Positions 33,198-45,404 of a stretch of DNA of 64,000 nt are shown piece by piece. The notes under the pieces are model-generated. The model saw only the letters and a list, made by a program, of their open reading frames with translations. It was not told the origin of the DNA and made no database searches. The stretch's first letter is position 1; each line of letters opens with the position of its first letter. The position numbers and the translations under genes were made by a program. The stretch comes from Liopterus haemorrhoidalis (taxonomy: Eukaryota; Arthropoda; Insecta; Coleoptera; Dytiscidae): contig OZ020611.1 of the NCBI GenBank assembly GCA_963971575.1, positions 226,540,260-226,604,259 on the forward strand, given 5' to 3'.

Positions 33198-34529
33198 CTT
33201 ACCATAATTATGAAACCCTAAACCGGGACAAGAACGGGAGCTAGGGCAAAGGAAAAAATTTAACCACAAAAAATTGTTTTATTATTAAGTCTTACAAAAG
33301 AAATATGCAGATATAAATTGTCGTGGCTATACCAATATAATTCAATATTCATCTAGTTTATAATCGGGATTTATGAAAATAATTTAAAAAATAGTTTTGT
33401 TTCTCTAGTTATAGCCGATAGTTTATGCATGTACATATGTGTTACTATATTGTCCATAGAAGCACATTCTACATAACAATGACTTACATTATAAAATTAA
33501 CAAAAATTTCTACAAATACCTTTCCAGTCGCTCCAATTTTGCTCTGCTTAGAGTCCAAACACTAAAGTCCACACTATAACACACTATTTCAAGTATTTTC
33601 TGCACTTTTATCACTTAAAAATAACTAAAAACGTCAGAAAAAAATGAAGACGCCACTTGCAAAAATCACGTATTACTACATATCAAGATGGTTAATCCTG
33701 ATAAAGCTCATTAAGGAATATAGTCATTAACAATTAATACATAAGGAACAGAATTGCTTAAAATAATTCTTTATGAGAATAAACATATATTAATATTTTA
33801 TCAATGGTATACAGGTGGTTGAAATTGAACTACCGGGACCAATACAGTATTTTTTTATTATTGAAGATGAGGTTTAACGTTAAATTTTATACAGGTTAAT
33901 TTTTTTATTTACGGGTTCATTTGGAGGGCAAGTTGGGAAAAAAATTTGATGACCAGAGTTTACCCAAATAATTGTATGGTAGCATTTAAATTTTCGGAAT
34001 AAACCGGAAGTATAGGATATCAAGGACAACTTCGATTTTTTGTATAGGAACGTATGGCATGTTGGGTATAATTGGATAAAACTTTTGAAAAAAAACAACT
34101 TTTACATAAACATGTTTTTAATATCTGTTACGATTACCTATAATGGCTTGCAAGTATTTTTGTTTACAAGTGTTTCATTGTTCCAAGTTGCTTTCAATTT
34201 TGAACACTTTCACATCCTCTTTAGTAGTTCGGAGCATAACAAAAAATATTGCAAGTTAAAGTCGTACCTTTAATTAGTCGAACCGTTTTAATTAGTTTAA
34301 ATTAGTTGTCAAAATAAGTGTAATTTATTTTATTTAAGTTTAAAAGGTATATTTTAATGAATATAAATGTCATATATTTATGAATATATCTTGCAAAATT
34401 GAGCGTTTTTCTATTATAATTTCATGCTTCGATTTTATATGACTTCGCGGCCCCTCGGTTGCGAAACGCTGATCTAAAGGACCTAGTTGAGCCTGACCCA
34501 AACTGCACGATAGTTTGCAGAAAACTGTA

Positions 34530-35110
34530 ATTACACTTTTCAATGAATTCCGACATCTTCAAGTCATTGGCAAAGTGAAAATACAGGAAAACTTGGTTCC
34601 ACACGGACTGGCGGAACAGAACAAAATAAGACTTGTATGTGTTCTTAATCTGAACATTAGAGTTAATGTTAGAACTGAGTTATAACGTGCGATGAAAAAT
34701 TGTTTTTATACGATAATCGACGATGTTCTGCACAAAGACTTGATCAAAATGAAACACCAAAACCTATTCCAATGCAAATTCTTCACTCTAAGGAGATTAT
34801 GATCTCCATTTGGTGATCTGCGTTTGGTGTGATTCACTACTCCTTCCTCACACAAGGCAAAACCATCAAGACTGAGATATATTGTCTCAATCTTGAAATT
34901 ATGCGCCAAAAGCTTCCCTTAAAACAATTTTCAACCACACATTGCATAAATCATACAAAAATTTGTTGTAGTATGAAACTCTTCCTTGTCCAATAACTAA
35001 TTACCATATTTTCGAACACCTAGACATCTTTCTAAAGGAGAAAATCTTCAATAATCGAACATCACCTCAAAACACTTTCGAGATGTCGTCTCCAGGACTT
35101 TGGATTCTTT
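34530..35110 (+). pseudogene. mariner transposase catalytic-region relic
   Basis: The readings HLQVIGKVKIQENLVPHGLA, EQNKIRLVCVLN, then DNRRCSAQRLDQNETPKPIP, ISIWWSAFGVIHYSFLTQGK, and finally HIFEHLDIFLKEKIFNN match successive parts of SETMAR/mariner transposase. The first-D motif CDEKW is mutated around 34692 (CDEKLF). Frames shift at least twice and stops occur. The piece ends where family B copy B3 starts. Confidence 0.75.
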
Positions 35111-35113
35111 GGA

Positions 35114-35405
35114 CAGACCGCCACATGTAAAGGGAGGTATTGCGATCATACCGATTTTGACATTTCGAGTATTCGATGGATGTCCACTAATTGAGGTCTC
35201 TACATAAACTTTTGACTGTCAGTCTGTCCCGTCTGTCTGTCTGTCTGTCTGTCGGTACGTGGACTTTTGTAGAGTGAATTTGGCTAAACGAATTTTTAAG
35301 AAACATATATAAGCTTCTAACATCAATACCACTATTTGATCAATTTTTGTATATTAATTATAATAATTAATTTATACTCAGACTTTTATTACAAAATTTT
35401 GATAT
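35114..35405 (+). repeat. Family B 5' part, copy B3
   Basis: It starts ACCGCCACATGTAAAGGGAG and continues GGTATTGCGATCATACCGAT and ATTGAGGTCTCTACATAA, then a short GTCTGTCTGTC run (35227-35253). It is lost near 35405 without the 3' end. Confidence 0.7.
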
Positions 35406-36475
35406 CTAACAGATATATTTGAAAAATCTTAATCAGTCGTTACAAGGGAACCATATAAAATAATAGCATTTATTAGAAAATTAGATCTTTGGATTTTTAA
35501 TTTACAAAATCATACCACAGTTCAACAGGCTTTTATGACTGCAGTCAGTGAAAATAAAATTTATGTGAAACAAAAAACAATGTTTTCTTTCAACCTCTTA
35601 TGGTGTTAAGTTATTATAATAAAATTTATTTGGATCTGTTTTAATTGTTAGACGATTGTCTCGAAAATCGTTATTTCATGTGAAACAACTTAATATCATA
35701 AAACAGTAATAAAAAGCGCCTTTCAAATTTCCCATACCAGGCGCCAAGTTAATCTACCACGACATTGGGTAGGTCCCCCAATACCGCATAAAAATCTGAT
35801 TAGGTACCCACTTACTTCGCAATTAAAATAATGAAAACAGAGATATTTAAAATATATTTCAAGAATCGCAAAACCGGATCACCAAATTTGTTGATCAATG
35901 CACACTAGCTTGAATATGCCCTTCAAATTTATTCCAAAACAATTTTTTATAAAAATTGTTAAAATATTTCATGATCCCCAATTTCCGTCCCACTTCTCCG
36001 TCAATGTAATCAACATGCGTTGGCTATATAGAAAATAACAAAACATCAGAGGCGGCGGCGCTCGAACCGTTATGTTATTGTTTTGTGACATTAGCAATTC
36101 AGATATCTCCGCGCTAGTTTGTTATTGAGCCGCGTGTGTGAGCCAGAGAAAGAGAGAATGATAGAGAGAAAGGTTTCGTCTGTATGTCCCGTCTCTCAGA
36201 CACAAATACCGCTTCCACGAAGGGCCGCAATTAAGGACCTATAAACATATTTGGTTATGTCTTATTATAATTAGCTTTTTCACTTTAACCGTTTTAGATT
36301 TGTGTTTATGACGCATTTTTTAAATGTGTTTGATGAATTCATTACTAAATTAAATTCAATTATTCAACAAATACCACACTTTAATTTACTGGGCTGAGGC
36401 TACGGTTGTCAGAAATTCAAAGTGTGTAAAGATAACTATTCACATTTAAAAAATTGTGAAGTGTGAATTTTGACA
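35406..36475. other. Unassigned stretch with a GC-richer island
   Basis: No gene supported. 36040-36215 is GC-richer, with 'ggcggcggcgctcgaaccg' and an AGAGA-rich run, unlike the surroundings; it has no open frame of note. It could be an untranslated or 5' end of a retroelement, but nothing proves it. Confidence 0.4.
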
Positions 36476-37728
36476 CATTTCGGGATTTTGTAGGTATTTA
36501 GTTAGTGAATGATGATTATTAGAAGGCCAAACGATGAATGCCTGTCACTACATAACACAATTCCAACTGTTGGTTTTAAATCCTTTAAATCAATAGACAC
36601 GAAAGAAGGTTGCAGTTAAATTTTTTTTTACCGTGTATCATATATCTCTAATAATACCATAATATATATTTTAACGCATTTTTTTTTTTTTTTGTATAAT
36701 TGCAAAAATATCATTCAAATCCAGGCCTGGCAACACTGCGGGCGATCTTTTGTCACGTAAGAGCATAACGCCTATAGAGATATTGTTTATTTTGCGACTA
36801 TATGAAAAACTAACAGATTCTCTACTAGAAATGGAATCCTAGCAACCGGCCAGTTATTTATTTAATTTCCTAGTCGATATTTGCAAAATAAATTTACGTA
36901 CCACTTCTCTACCCATAACAAAATGTATTCATGTATATACCAATATATTTTTTTAATTTTAGCTTAGATATTAAACGAAAATCCTAATACTTGGCAAAAT
37001 TTAGTCAAAATGAAATATATTTCAAAAATCAACTATCGTTCCCTAATCTGCACTTAAGCTTCCATTTAATATCCCCACAATAATATTTTTTTTTTTTTTT
37101 TTTCAATAACAAAAACTGTACTATTTTCCAAAAACGAAATCGGATAAAAAATTCCTCCATTCCATTGCTTAAAATGTTCAGATTATTCCTCCATTCCATT
37201 GCTTCAGATTTTGAATTTAACCCCACAGGGACATTTTTGGAAAAAATTGTATTAAAATAAAGAATAAAAAACTACTTGCTTTACCTATGTCTTAAGAGCT
37301 TTCTTTTGATACCACACAATTAATTTTAAAAAAATATTTTTTTTTTCGACGATACAAAAAAATCATTTTTTTGCGAAAAACCAATTTGATCAAAATTTTC
37401 TGTTGAACTATTCTGGTTCCCATCAATGTACATTATTGAGATTTTTAGTTCAACCCCTGTGGGAGATAGGGTGGGGGACAAAAGCTTTTTGCCATTATAT
37501 TGACAAAAAATTATTTTTCCATTAAATACATATTTGTTTATATTTATCCCGCGCTGTATTTTTTGAACTCTCTATATAGTTTTCCTATATGTGGGTCAAA
37601 AAGTTGTACAAGTATGCCAAATTTCAACTTTCTATGTTCAGTCGTTTGGCTACATTTTCTACCGACAGACAGACAGACACATGAGTGACGTTATAAGGGT
37701 TTTATGGTGGTCATACCTACAAAACCCT
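36440..37728 (-). repeat. Family A repeat, full length, copy A7
   Basis: On the minus strand, AGGGTTTTGTAGGTATGACC (37728) runs to the subterminal inverse (36481-36496) and an imperfect GTGTGAA/TTGACAC stem-loop. The block order is as in other copies. It abuts an inverted family B copy immediately to the right. Confidence 0.75.
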
Positions 37729-37737
37729 GCCTAAAAA

Positions 37738-38613
37738 ATCATGCTAAAAATAGTTAAAACGTTATGTAGGGACCTCAATTCGTGGAGATCCATCGAAATA
37801 TCGAAATGTCAAAATCGGTATGATCACAATACCTAGGATTACCAAATGTCTCTCGTGACAGAGTAGGATATTTCAACTAAAAATAGTAGTTTAGTAGGAC
37901 ACAGTAGGACAGTTTTTTTTTAATTTTTATTATACTACGAAATATATAGGTACCTAATTAAGTTCAAATCCCATAACAAGGTCTTTTTTTCATAGTACGA
38001 CATTTTTTTCATAATGAGGCCTTATTATGGGATCCAACATAACATATAATTAACAAGAAACAGTCAATAAATAATAAGTAATACTACTAATATGAAAATT
38101 TAATTATATGTTTATTGGTTCACATCTTTCTTTATATTTAACAAAATCACATTTTAGAAATAAAAATATAAAATAAATCATAAGAAATTTTTTTAAATTT
38201 TCTTTGTATATAATTAATAAGAAACAACCAATAAATAATTAACAATCAAGTTTAAATATATATGGTAATAAAAAATATAATTAGATATGTTTATTGGTTG
38301 ACGTTCACATTTTCTTTTTTTTTTAATAAAATCATGTTTTTAGATGTACCTGCTTTTTTTAATAAAACTTTATTCTTAATCACATCATAGAAATTTAGTC
38401 AAAACGTTATGCTTCGATCGCGTTCATCGGCAAATGTCGACTCAGCGTTAAAGGCGTCTTGAAAAGTAAAAATACTATAAAGTAGGACATTTCCGATATT
38501 TTTTAACAGTAGGTAGGACGAAGGACAAGGAGGTAAATTGTAGGACATGTCCTACTAAAGTAGGACGGTTGGTAACCCTAACAATACCTCCCTTACATAT
38601 GTTGGCGGTCGGT
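37738..38613 (-). repeat. Family B 5' part, copy B4, split by a hAT
   Basis: On the minus strand it starts ACCGACCGCCAACATATGTA (38613) and ends with TTTTTAGCATGAT just before where the GTCY microsatellite would begin. The hAT insertion 37834-38580 interrupts it. Confidence 0.75.
37834..38580. mobile_element. hAT element with TAGGGTTACC ends and exact duplication
   Basis: The termini TAGGATTACCAA and TTGGTAACCCTA are inverted. ACAATACC is duplicated exactly at 37826-37833 and 38581-38588, and belongs to family B, so excision restores the B sequence. Subterminal GTAGGACA/TGTCCTAC motifs recur near both ends. 747 bp, no transposase. Confidence 0.93.
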
Positions 38614-38935
38614 AAAAATGGTTAAGGATAGAAATCTGAGAAAAAAATTGATTTTTGTTAGAAAATTGGCATACTTATACATTTTTAGCCTTAGATCACA
38701 AATTTATGATCACTTTTAAGTTACGGTCTAAAATTTTGACACTTGCGGCAAAAAAAGTAACAACAAGACAGTCCAAAAAATGGCTCAGAGCCGATAAAGT
38801 GTCAGCTTACTCTTATTTTACCAAAATTGTGCCTTCCTCAAATATTTACTGCCCCCCCCCCCCCCCCCCAAATTTTAAGAGCTAGCGCCGTCACTGCTCC
38901 AACTCTAAACTGATTTACAGAGGATCGAAAGAAGA

Positions 38936-39025
38936 AAATTTCGAAAGGTAGTACGCGGGAATTGAACCCGCTCCCCTGGGCCGCAGAGACAACCGTTTTA
39001 CCACAGAGCCACGATAACTCTTCTT
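38936..39025 (-). mobile_element. tRNA-like head of a SINE
   Basis: On the minus strand, TGGCTCTGTGG (A-box-like, 39011-39001) and GGTTCAATTCC (B box, 38968-38958) lie 33 bp apart inside 'gtggctctgtggtaaaacgg' and 'gagcgggttcaattcccgcg'. The T-arm pairs (GCGGG/CCCGC) but a full cloverleaf is not convincing, so a tRNA-derived SINE or tRNA pseudogene is preferred. Confidence 0.6.
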
Positions 39026-39029
39026 GAGA

Positions 39030-39560
39030 GAAGTTATAGTGTTAGTTGATAGATTTTAACCTTGAACTCAAATCTATAAATTAATTAACTCACACCCAAA
39101 CATTGTTTTTAATACACGTGCCTGCCAAAACATCACATCAAATAAAACTTAAACATAGCCTAATTTTTTTATAAAATAAACGAAAATCCACGTAACACTC
39201 CGTCTGCTAAACTAAATAAACGAAAATTACAAATAAAATAGACTAAACAAAATACATGATCTCGCAATATAAACTGGAGTAGAAACATATTTTTTATATT
39301 CTCTCTTAAATAAACAAGTCATAAGGAAATAAAATAAGAAAAAGTAAATGTCTGTCAGAGAAGGATCATCATGGATGCCATATTCAACTAAGGACCTATC
39401 ATAGCAACTCATTGTAACTCTTTAACTGCCAACCGCTGAAAAATAAAATCCCTCAAAGGCAGAAATCAACGAGAACTAGCGTCTAGACAGGGCTACCCAA
39501 AACTTTACAAACTATATTGAGAGAATATTAAAGAAGTCGAAATCTTAAATTTGGTATTAT
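39030..39560. other. Unassigned AT-rich stretch
   Basis: I see no gene, repeat pair or tandem array here. Confidence 0.4.
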
Positions 39561-39562
39561 GA

Positions 39563-40068
39563 TTGGTTTATATACGGAACAAGAATATGGAATGGGAAAT
39601 AAGAATAGTACACAAGAATAAAAAATATGAAACCTTTTATATCGGACATAACATTTCGTCGTTACGCCTGCGTACTTGCGTTGGCCTGTGTTTAACGGTT
39701 GTCGTTTGACAGGTTGTTGTATTTAATATAACCTTAAAAAAAAATCGTTTTCAGTAATATGGATTTAGAAGATTTTGTAAATTTATTTGCTTGTGTTTCA
39801 CACATTATATTGTTTTTTCCAACCTTCTGATCACAGCAGGAAAACATCTGTTGGACAAATTTTTTACGGCCGACATTTTGACCATTGTGCGCAGGCTTAT
39901 TGTCTCTTATTCTTGGAATAAGAATAAAATGTTAAATGTTACCAACTTTTCTTATGTTTAAGTTAAATTTCATTTCTACATAAACCGATATACGGCGCAG
40001 CCATGTTTTAACATCTTGTGTACTATTCTTATTTCCTATTCCTTATTCTTGTTCCGTATATAAACCAA
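39563..40068. mobile_element. MITE with about 55-bp terminal inverted repeats
   Basis: The left arm TTGGTTTATATACGGAACAA continues GAATATGGAATGGGAAATAA. The right arm is its inverse (TTATTTCCTATTCCTTATTC, TTGTTCCGTATATAAACCAA). No clear target duplication; 506 bp, no transposase recognised. Confidence 0.8.
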
Positions 40069-40189
40069 CCATTAAATAAACGATTTATAACAGTGTATGT
40101 ACATATGATGCAATGATGGTACAATGATGGAAGAATTAAATACTGAAGCCGAGGTTATAGGACTCCAAACCAACATAAAAAATTGATGT

Positions 40190-41128
40190 GAAGTGTGAAT
40201 TTTCAAACATTTCAGGGTTTCGCAGGTATTTAGTAAGTGAATGATGATTATTTGAGATGCCAAAACAAATTTTATGTTAAAATATTTTTTTGTTAATATT
40301 AATTCGAATGCGTAATACCATTATTTAGGTTTCTAAATATGGCAGTATTTTTTTTTATATAGCAAGGTTCGTTAAGATTTTGAAAATTGCGTCTATGGCT
40401 TCCATTGGTTGTTTAAGTCATAAGCTCCGCTCCTGATTTCGTATACATTCAAACATAGAATTAAATTATAATTTCAACACATCCTACTGGTTATTAAATT
40501 TACGCTTTTAAATATTAAATGCAACATTTGCCAAAATATAACTAGAATTTTGACAAAATAATTTAAATAAAATAAAAATGCAAAAAGAAAAAATAAAATT
40601 GACAGGAAGCGAACCGTAGTTTGCCACTTAGGAAGCGGGAACGCTAACCATTAGACTACAGTCTTTTACTCGTTTACTGTGTTACATAGCGAATTAAATA
40701 TTTTACATATTTTAGTTAAAAACACAAAAATACGTTATTTTCCGAAAACATAATCTGATCAAAATTTCCTGTTGTACTATTCCGGTTCACACCAATGTAA
40801 ATTACTTAGATTTTTAGTTTAAACCATCTGGGCTACAGGGTGTGGGACAAATTTGCACAATTTTGGCAAAAATCGCGTCAAAATAATTTATTTTGCAAAA
40901 ATAAAATTTTGATCATTTATCCACGTACTAAGGGCTTTCATTTGATACCCTACTCAGAATTTAAAAAAAATATATATATTTTTTTCGATGAGCATATATT
41001 TGTTTATATTTTTAGGGGGATGGGTTTTTTAGATGTTTTAGTATTTTTCCTATGTGCGAGACAAAGAGTTGTATAAGCATGCCAAATTTCAACTCTAGGT
41101 TTAGCTGTTAGGCTACAATTTTTACCGA

Positions 41129-41216
<88 letters not shown>

Positions 41217-41305
41217 GCAGACAGACAGACAGACAGAGAGACAGACAGACAGACAGACGACAAAATGACGGTATAAGAGTTTTTTGGTCATACCTACAAA
41301 ACCCT
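40190..41305 (-). repeat. Family A repeat, copy A8, with expanded GACA array
   Basis: On the minus strand, AGGGTTTTGTAGGTATGACC (41305) leads into a GTCT array of about 120 bp (41130-41260), the longest in any copy here. The 3' subterminal inverse is at 40214-40228 and the stem-loop GTGTGAA/TTCAAAC is partly decayed. A tRNA-like SINE head interrupts the middle. Confidence 0.72.
40600..40680 (-). mobile_element. tRNA-like head of a second SINE type
   Basis: On the minus strand, TAGTCTAATGGTTAGCG (A box, near 40655) and GGTTCGCTTCC (B box, 40615-40605) are 32-35 bp apart, resembling a Glu/His-like tRNA head. The downstream body (about 40370-40600) has no partner in this window. Confidence 0.6.
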
Positions 41306-41307
41306 AA

Positions 41308-41970
41308 AAAGATCAGAGTAATAACAAATTTAGTGCCGAGTGATAATTTGTCAATCGCGGGTAGACCCATTGATCAAGTTTCTCACAACAAATACCTGGG
41401 ACACGAAATCACTATCTGCCGGGACAACCAAACTATACAGATAAACAGAAGAATTGATTTGGAATGGGCAGCCTTTGGAAATCTGAGGCACATTTTAAAA
41501 AGTGATTTCCCCATCTGCCTCAAGAGAAAGGTATTTGATCAATGTGTCTTACCAGTCTTCACCTATGGTGCTGAGACTCTCACCCTCAAGCGAAAATCTG
41601 CGGAAAATTACGAGTTGCTCAAAGGATGGAGAGAGCGATGATTGGCGTTACACTTTTACATCGAAAAACAAATTTGTGGATCAGACAGCAAACAAAAGTT
41701 TGAAATATATTTTCACGTCTGAAGTGGCAGTGGGCAGGCCATGTTTCCAGAGTAAATGATGGTAGATGGACCAGTAGAATACTGGAATGGCGACCTAAAG
41801 ACAGTACAAGAAACCGAGGCCGACTTCCTACCTGTTGGACGGATGATATCAAGAGACTAGTCGGTAATTAGCTGCAGGTGGCACAGGACATAGAGGAGGG
41901 GATATGCAAAGGGGAGGCCTATGTTCAGCAGTGGACGTCAATGGCTGATAAATGATGTTGATGATGATGT
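41308..41970 (+). pseudogene. 5'-truncated RTE LINE, 3' end
   Basis: The frame IRVITNLVPSDNLSIAGRPI, KYLGHEITICRDNQ, LPVFTYGAETLTLKRKSAEN is open to 41641. After a frameshift it continues MIGVTLLHRKTNLWIRQQTK, a stop, then WQWAGHVSRVNDGRWTSRIL, STRNRGRLPTCWTDDIKRLV and EAYVQQWTSMADK. This is the classic RTE C-terminus, followed by a GATGATG-type tail. The 5' cut coincides with the end of family A copy A8. Confidence 0.85.
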
Positions 41971-41984
41971 ACATATGAGGGTTT

Positions 41985-42558
41985 ATTCTGTAACTTGCCG
42001 ACAGTCATTTTTACGCTGTCAAGCTCATTTTTATACATACTGTACTGTAGAAACTATCGACAGGATACTGTAAAAAGAACTCAACCTTTTGAAAGTCGAT
42101 GGGCGATTTGAAAATTTAACTCATCGTAACCCCATAATAACTTCATTTTGTAAACTAAAATAAGTCGAATCGAAGTAATAACCGTAAAAGGATTAAAAAC
42201 AGGCTCATTCGAGACCCCAAAATACGCAAGACCTGAGGCCCGGGCCTACTTGGGCACTGTAAATTCGGCACTACTTAGGGACCGTTGGAAATAGGATAAC
42301 CCATCGGTCATCCCCATTTGCCAGAAATAGTCCTCGGATCAGAAGTTCCTGACAAATAATCAGTGACGTAACTACAGCCGGGGCTGACCGGCCAGTTTCA
42401 AGGGCCCTCAGCGTTGTGAGGGTCCCGAAGATGAGTGTTAAATTTTTTATTATGCCTATGTACAAAGCAACGAAAATATTGTAATATGAGTTATTTCCAA
42501 CATTTCTGAATGCAAATAAATTAGTTCAAAGTAAGTTATTAATACATAAAACCTATAC

Positions 42559-42599
<41 letters not shown>

Positions 42600-42865
42600 T
42601 GATTTGGCCTCGAGTTATTCACTTTGCCAGCAACTAAGATTTCTTTTACGATTTGCTTAATTAATGAGAATTAAGTGAAAAGATGAATACAAATACCCAT
42701 GCCCTGACCGGGATTATCCTGGATTATCCTGGAATCCTGGATTCAACCATTGGCTCGTAAAGCAGGATCACTACCTCTACGCTGCTAGTAGGCTATTTTA
42801 TATACCGCTGGCTATATTTATTTGGTCTATTAAATCTTGTTATTTTCATTGTGAAAAAATACATT
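41985..42865. other. Unassigned stretch
   Basis: A TTTA-type microsatellite lies at 42557-42597. CAGTGACGTAACTACAG at 42361 looks like a hAT start but has no partner. No gene. Confidence 0.45.
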
Positions 42866-42872
42866 TAGACCC

Positions 42873-43123
42873 GGTCTTTGCACCTTCAGGTTAACCTCTA
42901 GTTAACCTTATCTGATATATAGGGTTATTTGGAACTTCATCTGCTGAATAAATGTCAATACCAATGAGTGAATTCAAAACGTCAGTCTCATTATCCGTTA
43001 GATAACTATCCAATAAATAAATTTGTATTGAAAGACGACATGACATTTATTCAGCACAGAAAATATCACATAACCTTATCTGTCAGATGGTTACCTAGAG
43101 GTTTACCTGAAGGAGGAAAGACC
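42873..43123. mobile_element. 251-bp element with near-complete terminal inverted repeats
   Basis: The left arm GGTCTTTGCACCTTCAGGTT...CTGAATAAATGTC and the right arm GACATTTATTCAG...AACCTGAAG-like...GGAAAGACC are inverted over roughly 90 bp each. The whole element could fold back. No clear target duplication. Confidence 0.75.
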
Positions 43124-44310
43124 ATGCCTTAATGAATAGAAAATATAGCATATAAGCAAGATGGCAAGTAGCAAACAATAAAATCATAAAATATAAGATA
43201 AAACGAGCAAAGTCGCCATCAACCACCCTAGTAGCAATAAAATAACACTTCACAAAAATATTTATTATTCAAGTTCTATTCATTCATTAATCTTACTTAA
43301 TATTTTTTTCAGGTTTTTGAAGAATTTAGTTGTTTGGTACACTAAATTTTAGACGATTAATTAATTATTATTTAAAAATTTTGACAATATAATTAATTTA
43401 TGGTATTTGCAAAATCTAAGACAAGAAGGTGAAAAAAAATAAATAAATTGTTGAAATTGAAGGGTTTGAAATTAAGAAAAAAGTAGATCTTTCCTTTTAT
43501 TTTTATTCTACCACGTGAACATCATCAGTAGATTCAAAAATAAGAATTTGAAATGTACATAAAATAAAAATCTACAGTAAAAATAAAATTTTGAAGGAAA
43601 GAAACTTTTTTCTTAAGAAGGTGAAAGTTTTATTAAATAAATAAGTACAATTAATTATAATTTTAGTTTTTTAACTAACAAAAAAACTAGTAGGGACATA
43701 ATATTTGGCCCAGGGACCACAAGTATACTGAACCCCCCTGGATATGTCCCTGATTTTAATGTTAATAACATTAATTTTCAAAATAATCTAAGATTTTATA
43801 TACATTTTTGTATTACCCGAAACAAGTACACAAGAAATTAAATTACTTTCTTTTTTCTGGCAATAATTTTGAAATGTGTATTATTATTACTTACAATATT
43901 TTTATTGTATTGTAGTAAGAGAAAAATAATAAAAATAATAAGATTTGTCAAAACAAAATAAAACCTTTTTATGGTTTTTTCACATTTTTACTATTTCTGT
44001 GGTAGCTAATTAGAGATGGCTCTCTAGATGGCAATCAGTAATTTTTGTTCCCAAATTCGGCCTCAGTGTTTTATTCTGGATACATCTATTTACACAAGTA
44101 ACTGCGTAAAAGAGCAGCATAAACTTAACTCCCCTTCAGACTGCAATATCTGCAGAAGTAATACCGTAAGTAGTTCGCGGACCACTGCTGGCCTTTAGCA
44201 AAATCTTAGTGGTCCGCGAAAGGCATATAAATTATTATTTTTGAGATTTTTTGTTAATTTTTTTATGATCTTTTTTCCATTTTCTGTGATTTTTGTTAAT
44301 TTTTCAGTGA
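43124..44310. other. AT-rich stretch, probably hAT interior in its right part
   Basis: TAGGGACATA (43691) and TATGTCCCTG (43752) are a short inverted pair of unknown meaning. At 44176-44220, TTCGCGGACCACT faces AGTGGTCCGCGAA, a hairpin common near hAT ends. No gene. Confidence 0.4.
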
Positions 44311-44315
44311 TTTTT

Positions 44316-44978
44316 ACCGACCGCCAACATATATAAGGGAGGTATTGTGATCATACCAATTTTGACGTTTCGAGATTTCGATGGATCTCCACGAATTGAG
44401 GTCCCTACATAACGTTTTGACTATTTTTAGCATGATGTCTGTCGGTCTGTCTGTCCGTCCGGCCGTCTGTCCGTCTGTCTGTCTGTCTGTCCGTCGGTCT
44501 GTCCGTCTGTCCGTCTGTCTGTGTACACGTGCAGAGCAAATTCGGCTGAAAGAATTTTTATGAAACTTCATATTTAAGCTTCTGCCATCAATGGCACAAG
44601 TTGATCAACTTTTGGTAAAAATCGGTTGACTAAAAATGGGAGTTTACTCGTGTCGATTTTAAGATTTTTGCGAATATTTCACAACAGAAAAATATCTCGA
44701 AAAAATTTATAAAACAAAAGTTTTTATAAAAGCAATAACTAATAACTTTTATTTGAGACGTTTATTGATAAAACGAAAAATTTCAAATAATTTCTGTAAA
44801 ATTTTTCGAAATTATTTCAGTCTCAATTTTTTCATATTTAAATGTAACGTTTCCATGGTCATGATAAATAATATTTCTGTTAGAAAATATTAGGTCAAGT
44901 TATTTCTACTCTGCTGCTAGAATGTAATTTATATAAGTACTTTATGATGGCGGTCGGTCCTGTGGTGGCCACAGCTGA
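44316..44978 (+). repeat. Family B repeat, full length, copy B5
   Basis: From ACCGACCGCCAACATATATA to ...CCTGTGGTGGCCACAGCTGA, then a T run. The GTCY array (44438-44522) is GTCTGTCGGTCTGTCTGTCC and similar. The 3' subterminal inverse ATGGCGGTCGGT is at 44947-44958 and the CTGTGG/CCACAG stem-loop at 44960-44974. This is the best example of the B architecture. Confidence 0.8.
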
Positions 44979-44984
44979 TTTTTT

Positions 44985-45116
44985 ATTACTGGGATATTAT
45001 ATAGATGTTGAGTACATATACAATAAATATGTTTAATAGTACATTTATTTTTTGTGGGCCACGGATAAATTAAATATTATACTGGTCCGTGGCACGTTTT
45101 CAGTTGAGACACGCTG
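44985..45116. mobile_element. hAT right terminus
   Basis: It ends GTTGAGACACGCTG, preceded by 'actggtccgtggcac' and 'gtgggccacgg'. GTCTAGAA follows (45117-45124) and would suit a hAT target, but I could not find its left copy. Confidence 0.5.
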
Positions 45117-45404
45117 GTCTAGAATACTATGGAATCTTATTTATAAAAATATATGTTGGCAATATCACTGTCTGGTATCCTTTTATTATTTATCGACATT
45201 TAATGTCAGTTTTTGTGGTTATATTTAAAACAAATATATATTTGTAATATAATAGAAAAATTACATTTTATGATCACAACAGTGGCAGCTGAGACAGGGT
45301 AGCGCTGGAACAGTGACCTAAAAAAATATAATAAAAAAACTGAATTTAAAATTTAATTTCATACTTAAAAATTGCTTTAAATTAGCTAAATATATCTGCA
45401 TATA

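Noticed and set aside
38852..38870. C19 homopolymer (also G run near 8605 and C run near 18571)
   Set aside because: Simple homopolymers; no associated G-quadruplex repeat pattern or element boundary beyond that.
38936..39025. Functional tRNA gene
   Set aside because: A and B boxes are present but acceptor and anticodon arms do not pair convincingly; a SINE head or tRNA pseudogene fits better.
41122..41260. CRISPR-like repeat array
   Set aside because: It is a continuous tetranucleotide microsatellite without spacers in a eukaryotic repeat.
41004..41370. CLSVCLSV-type ORFs (also 22304-22489, 44314-44571)
   Set aside because: Translated GTCT/GACA microsatellite cores of families A and B.
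42361..42430. Complete hAT element starting CAGTGACGTAACTACAG
   Set aside because: No matching right end or octamer duplication was found downstream.
43691..43752. 63-bp hAT MITE (TAGGGACATA...TATGTCCCTG)
   Set aside because: Flanking octamers do not match and the size is too small to be sure; left as an inverted pair only.
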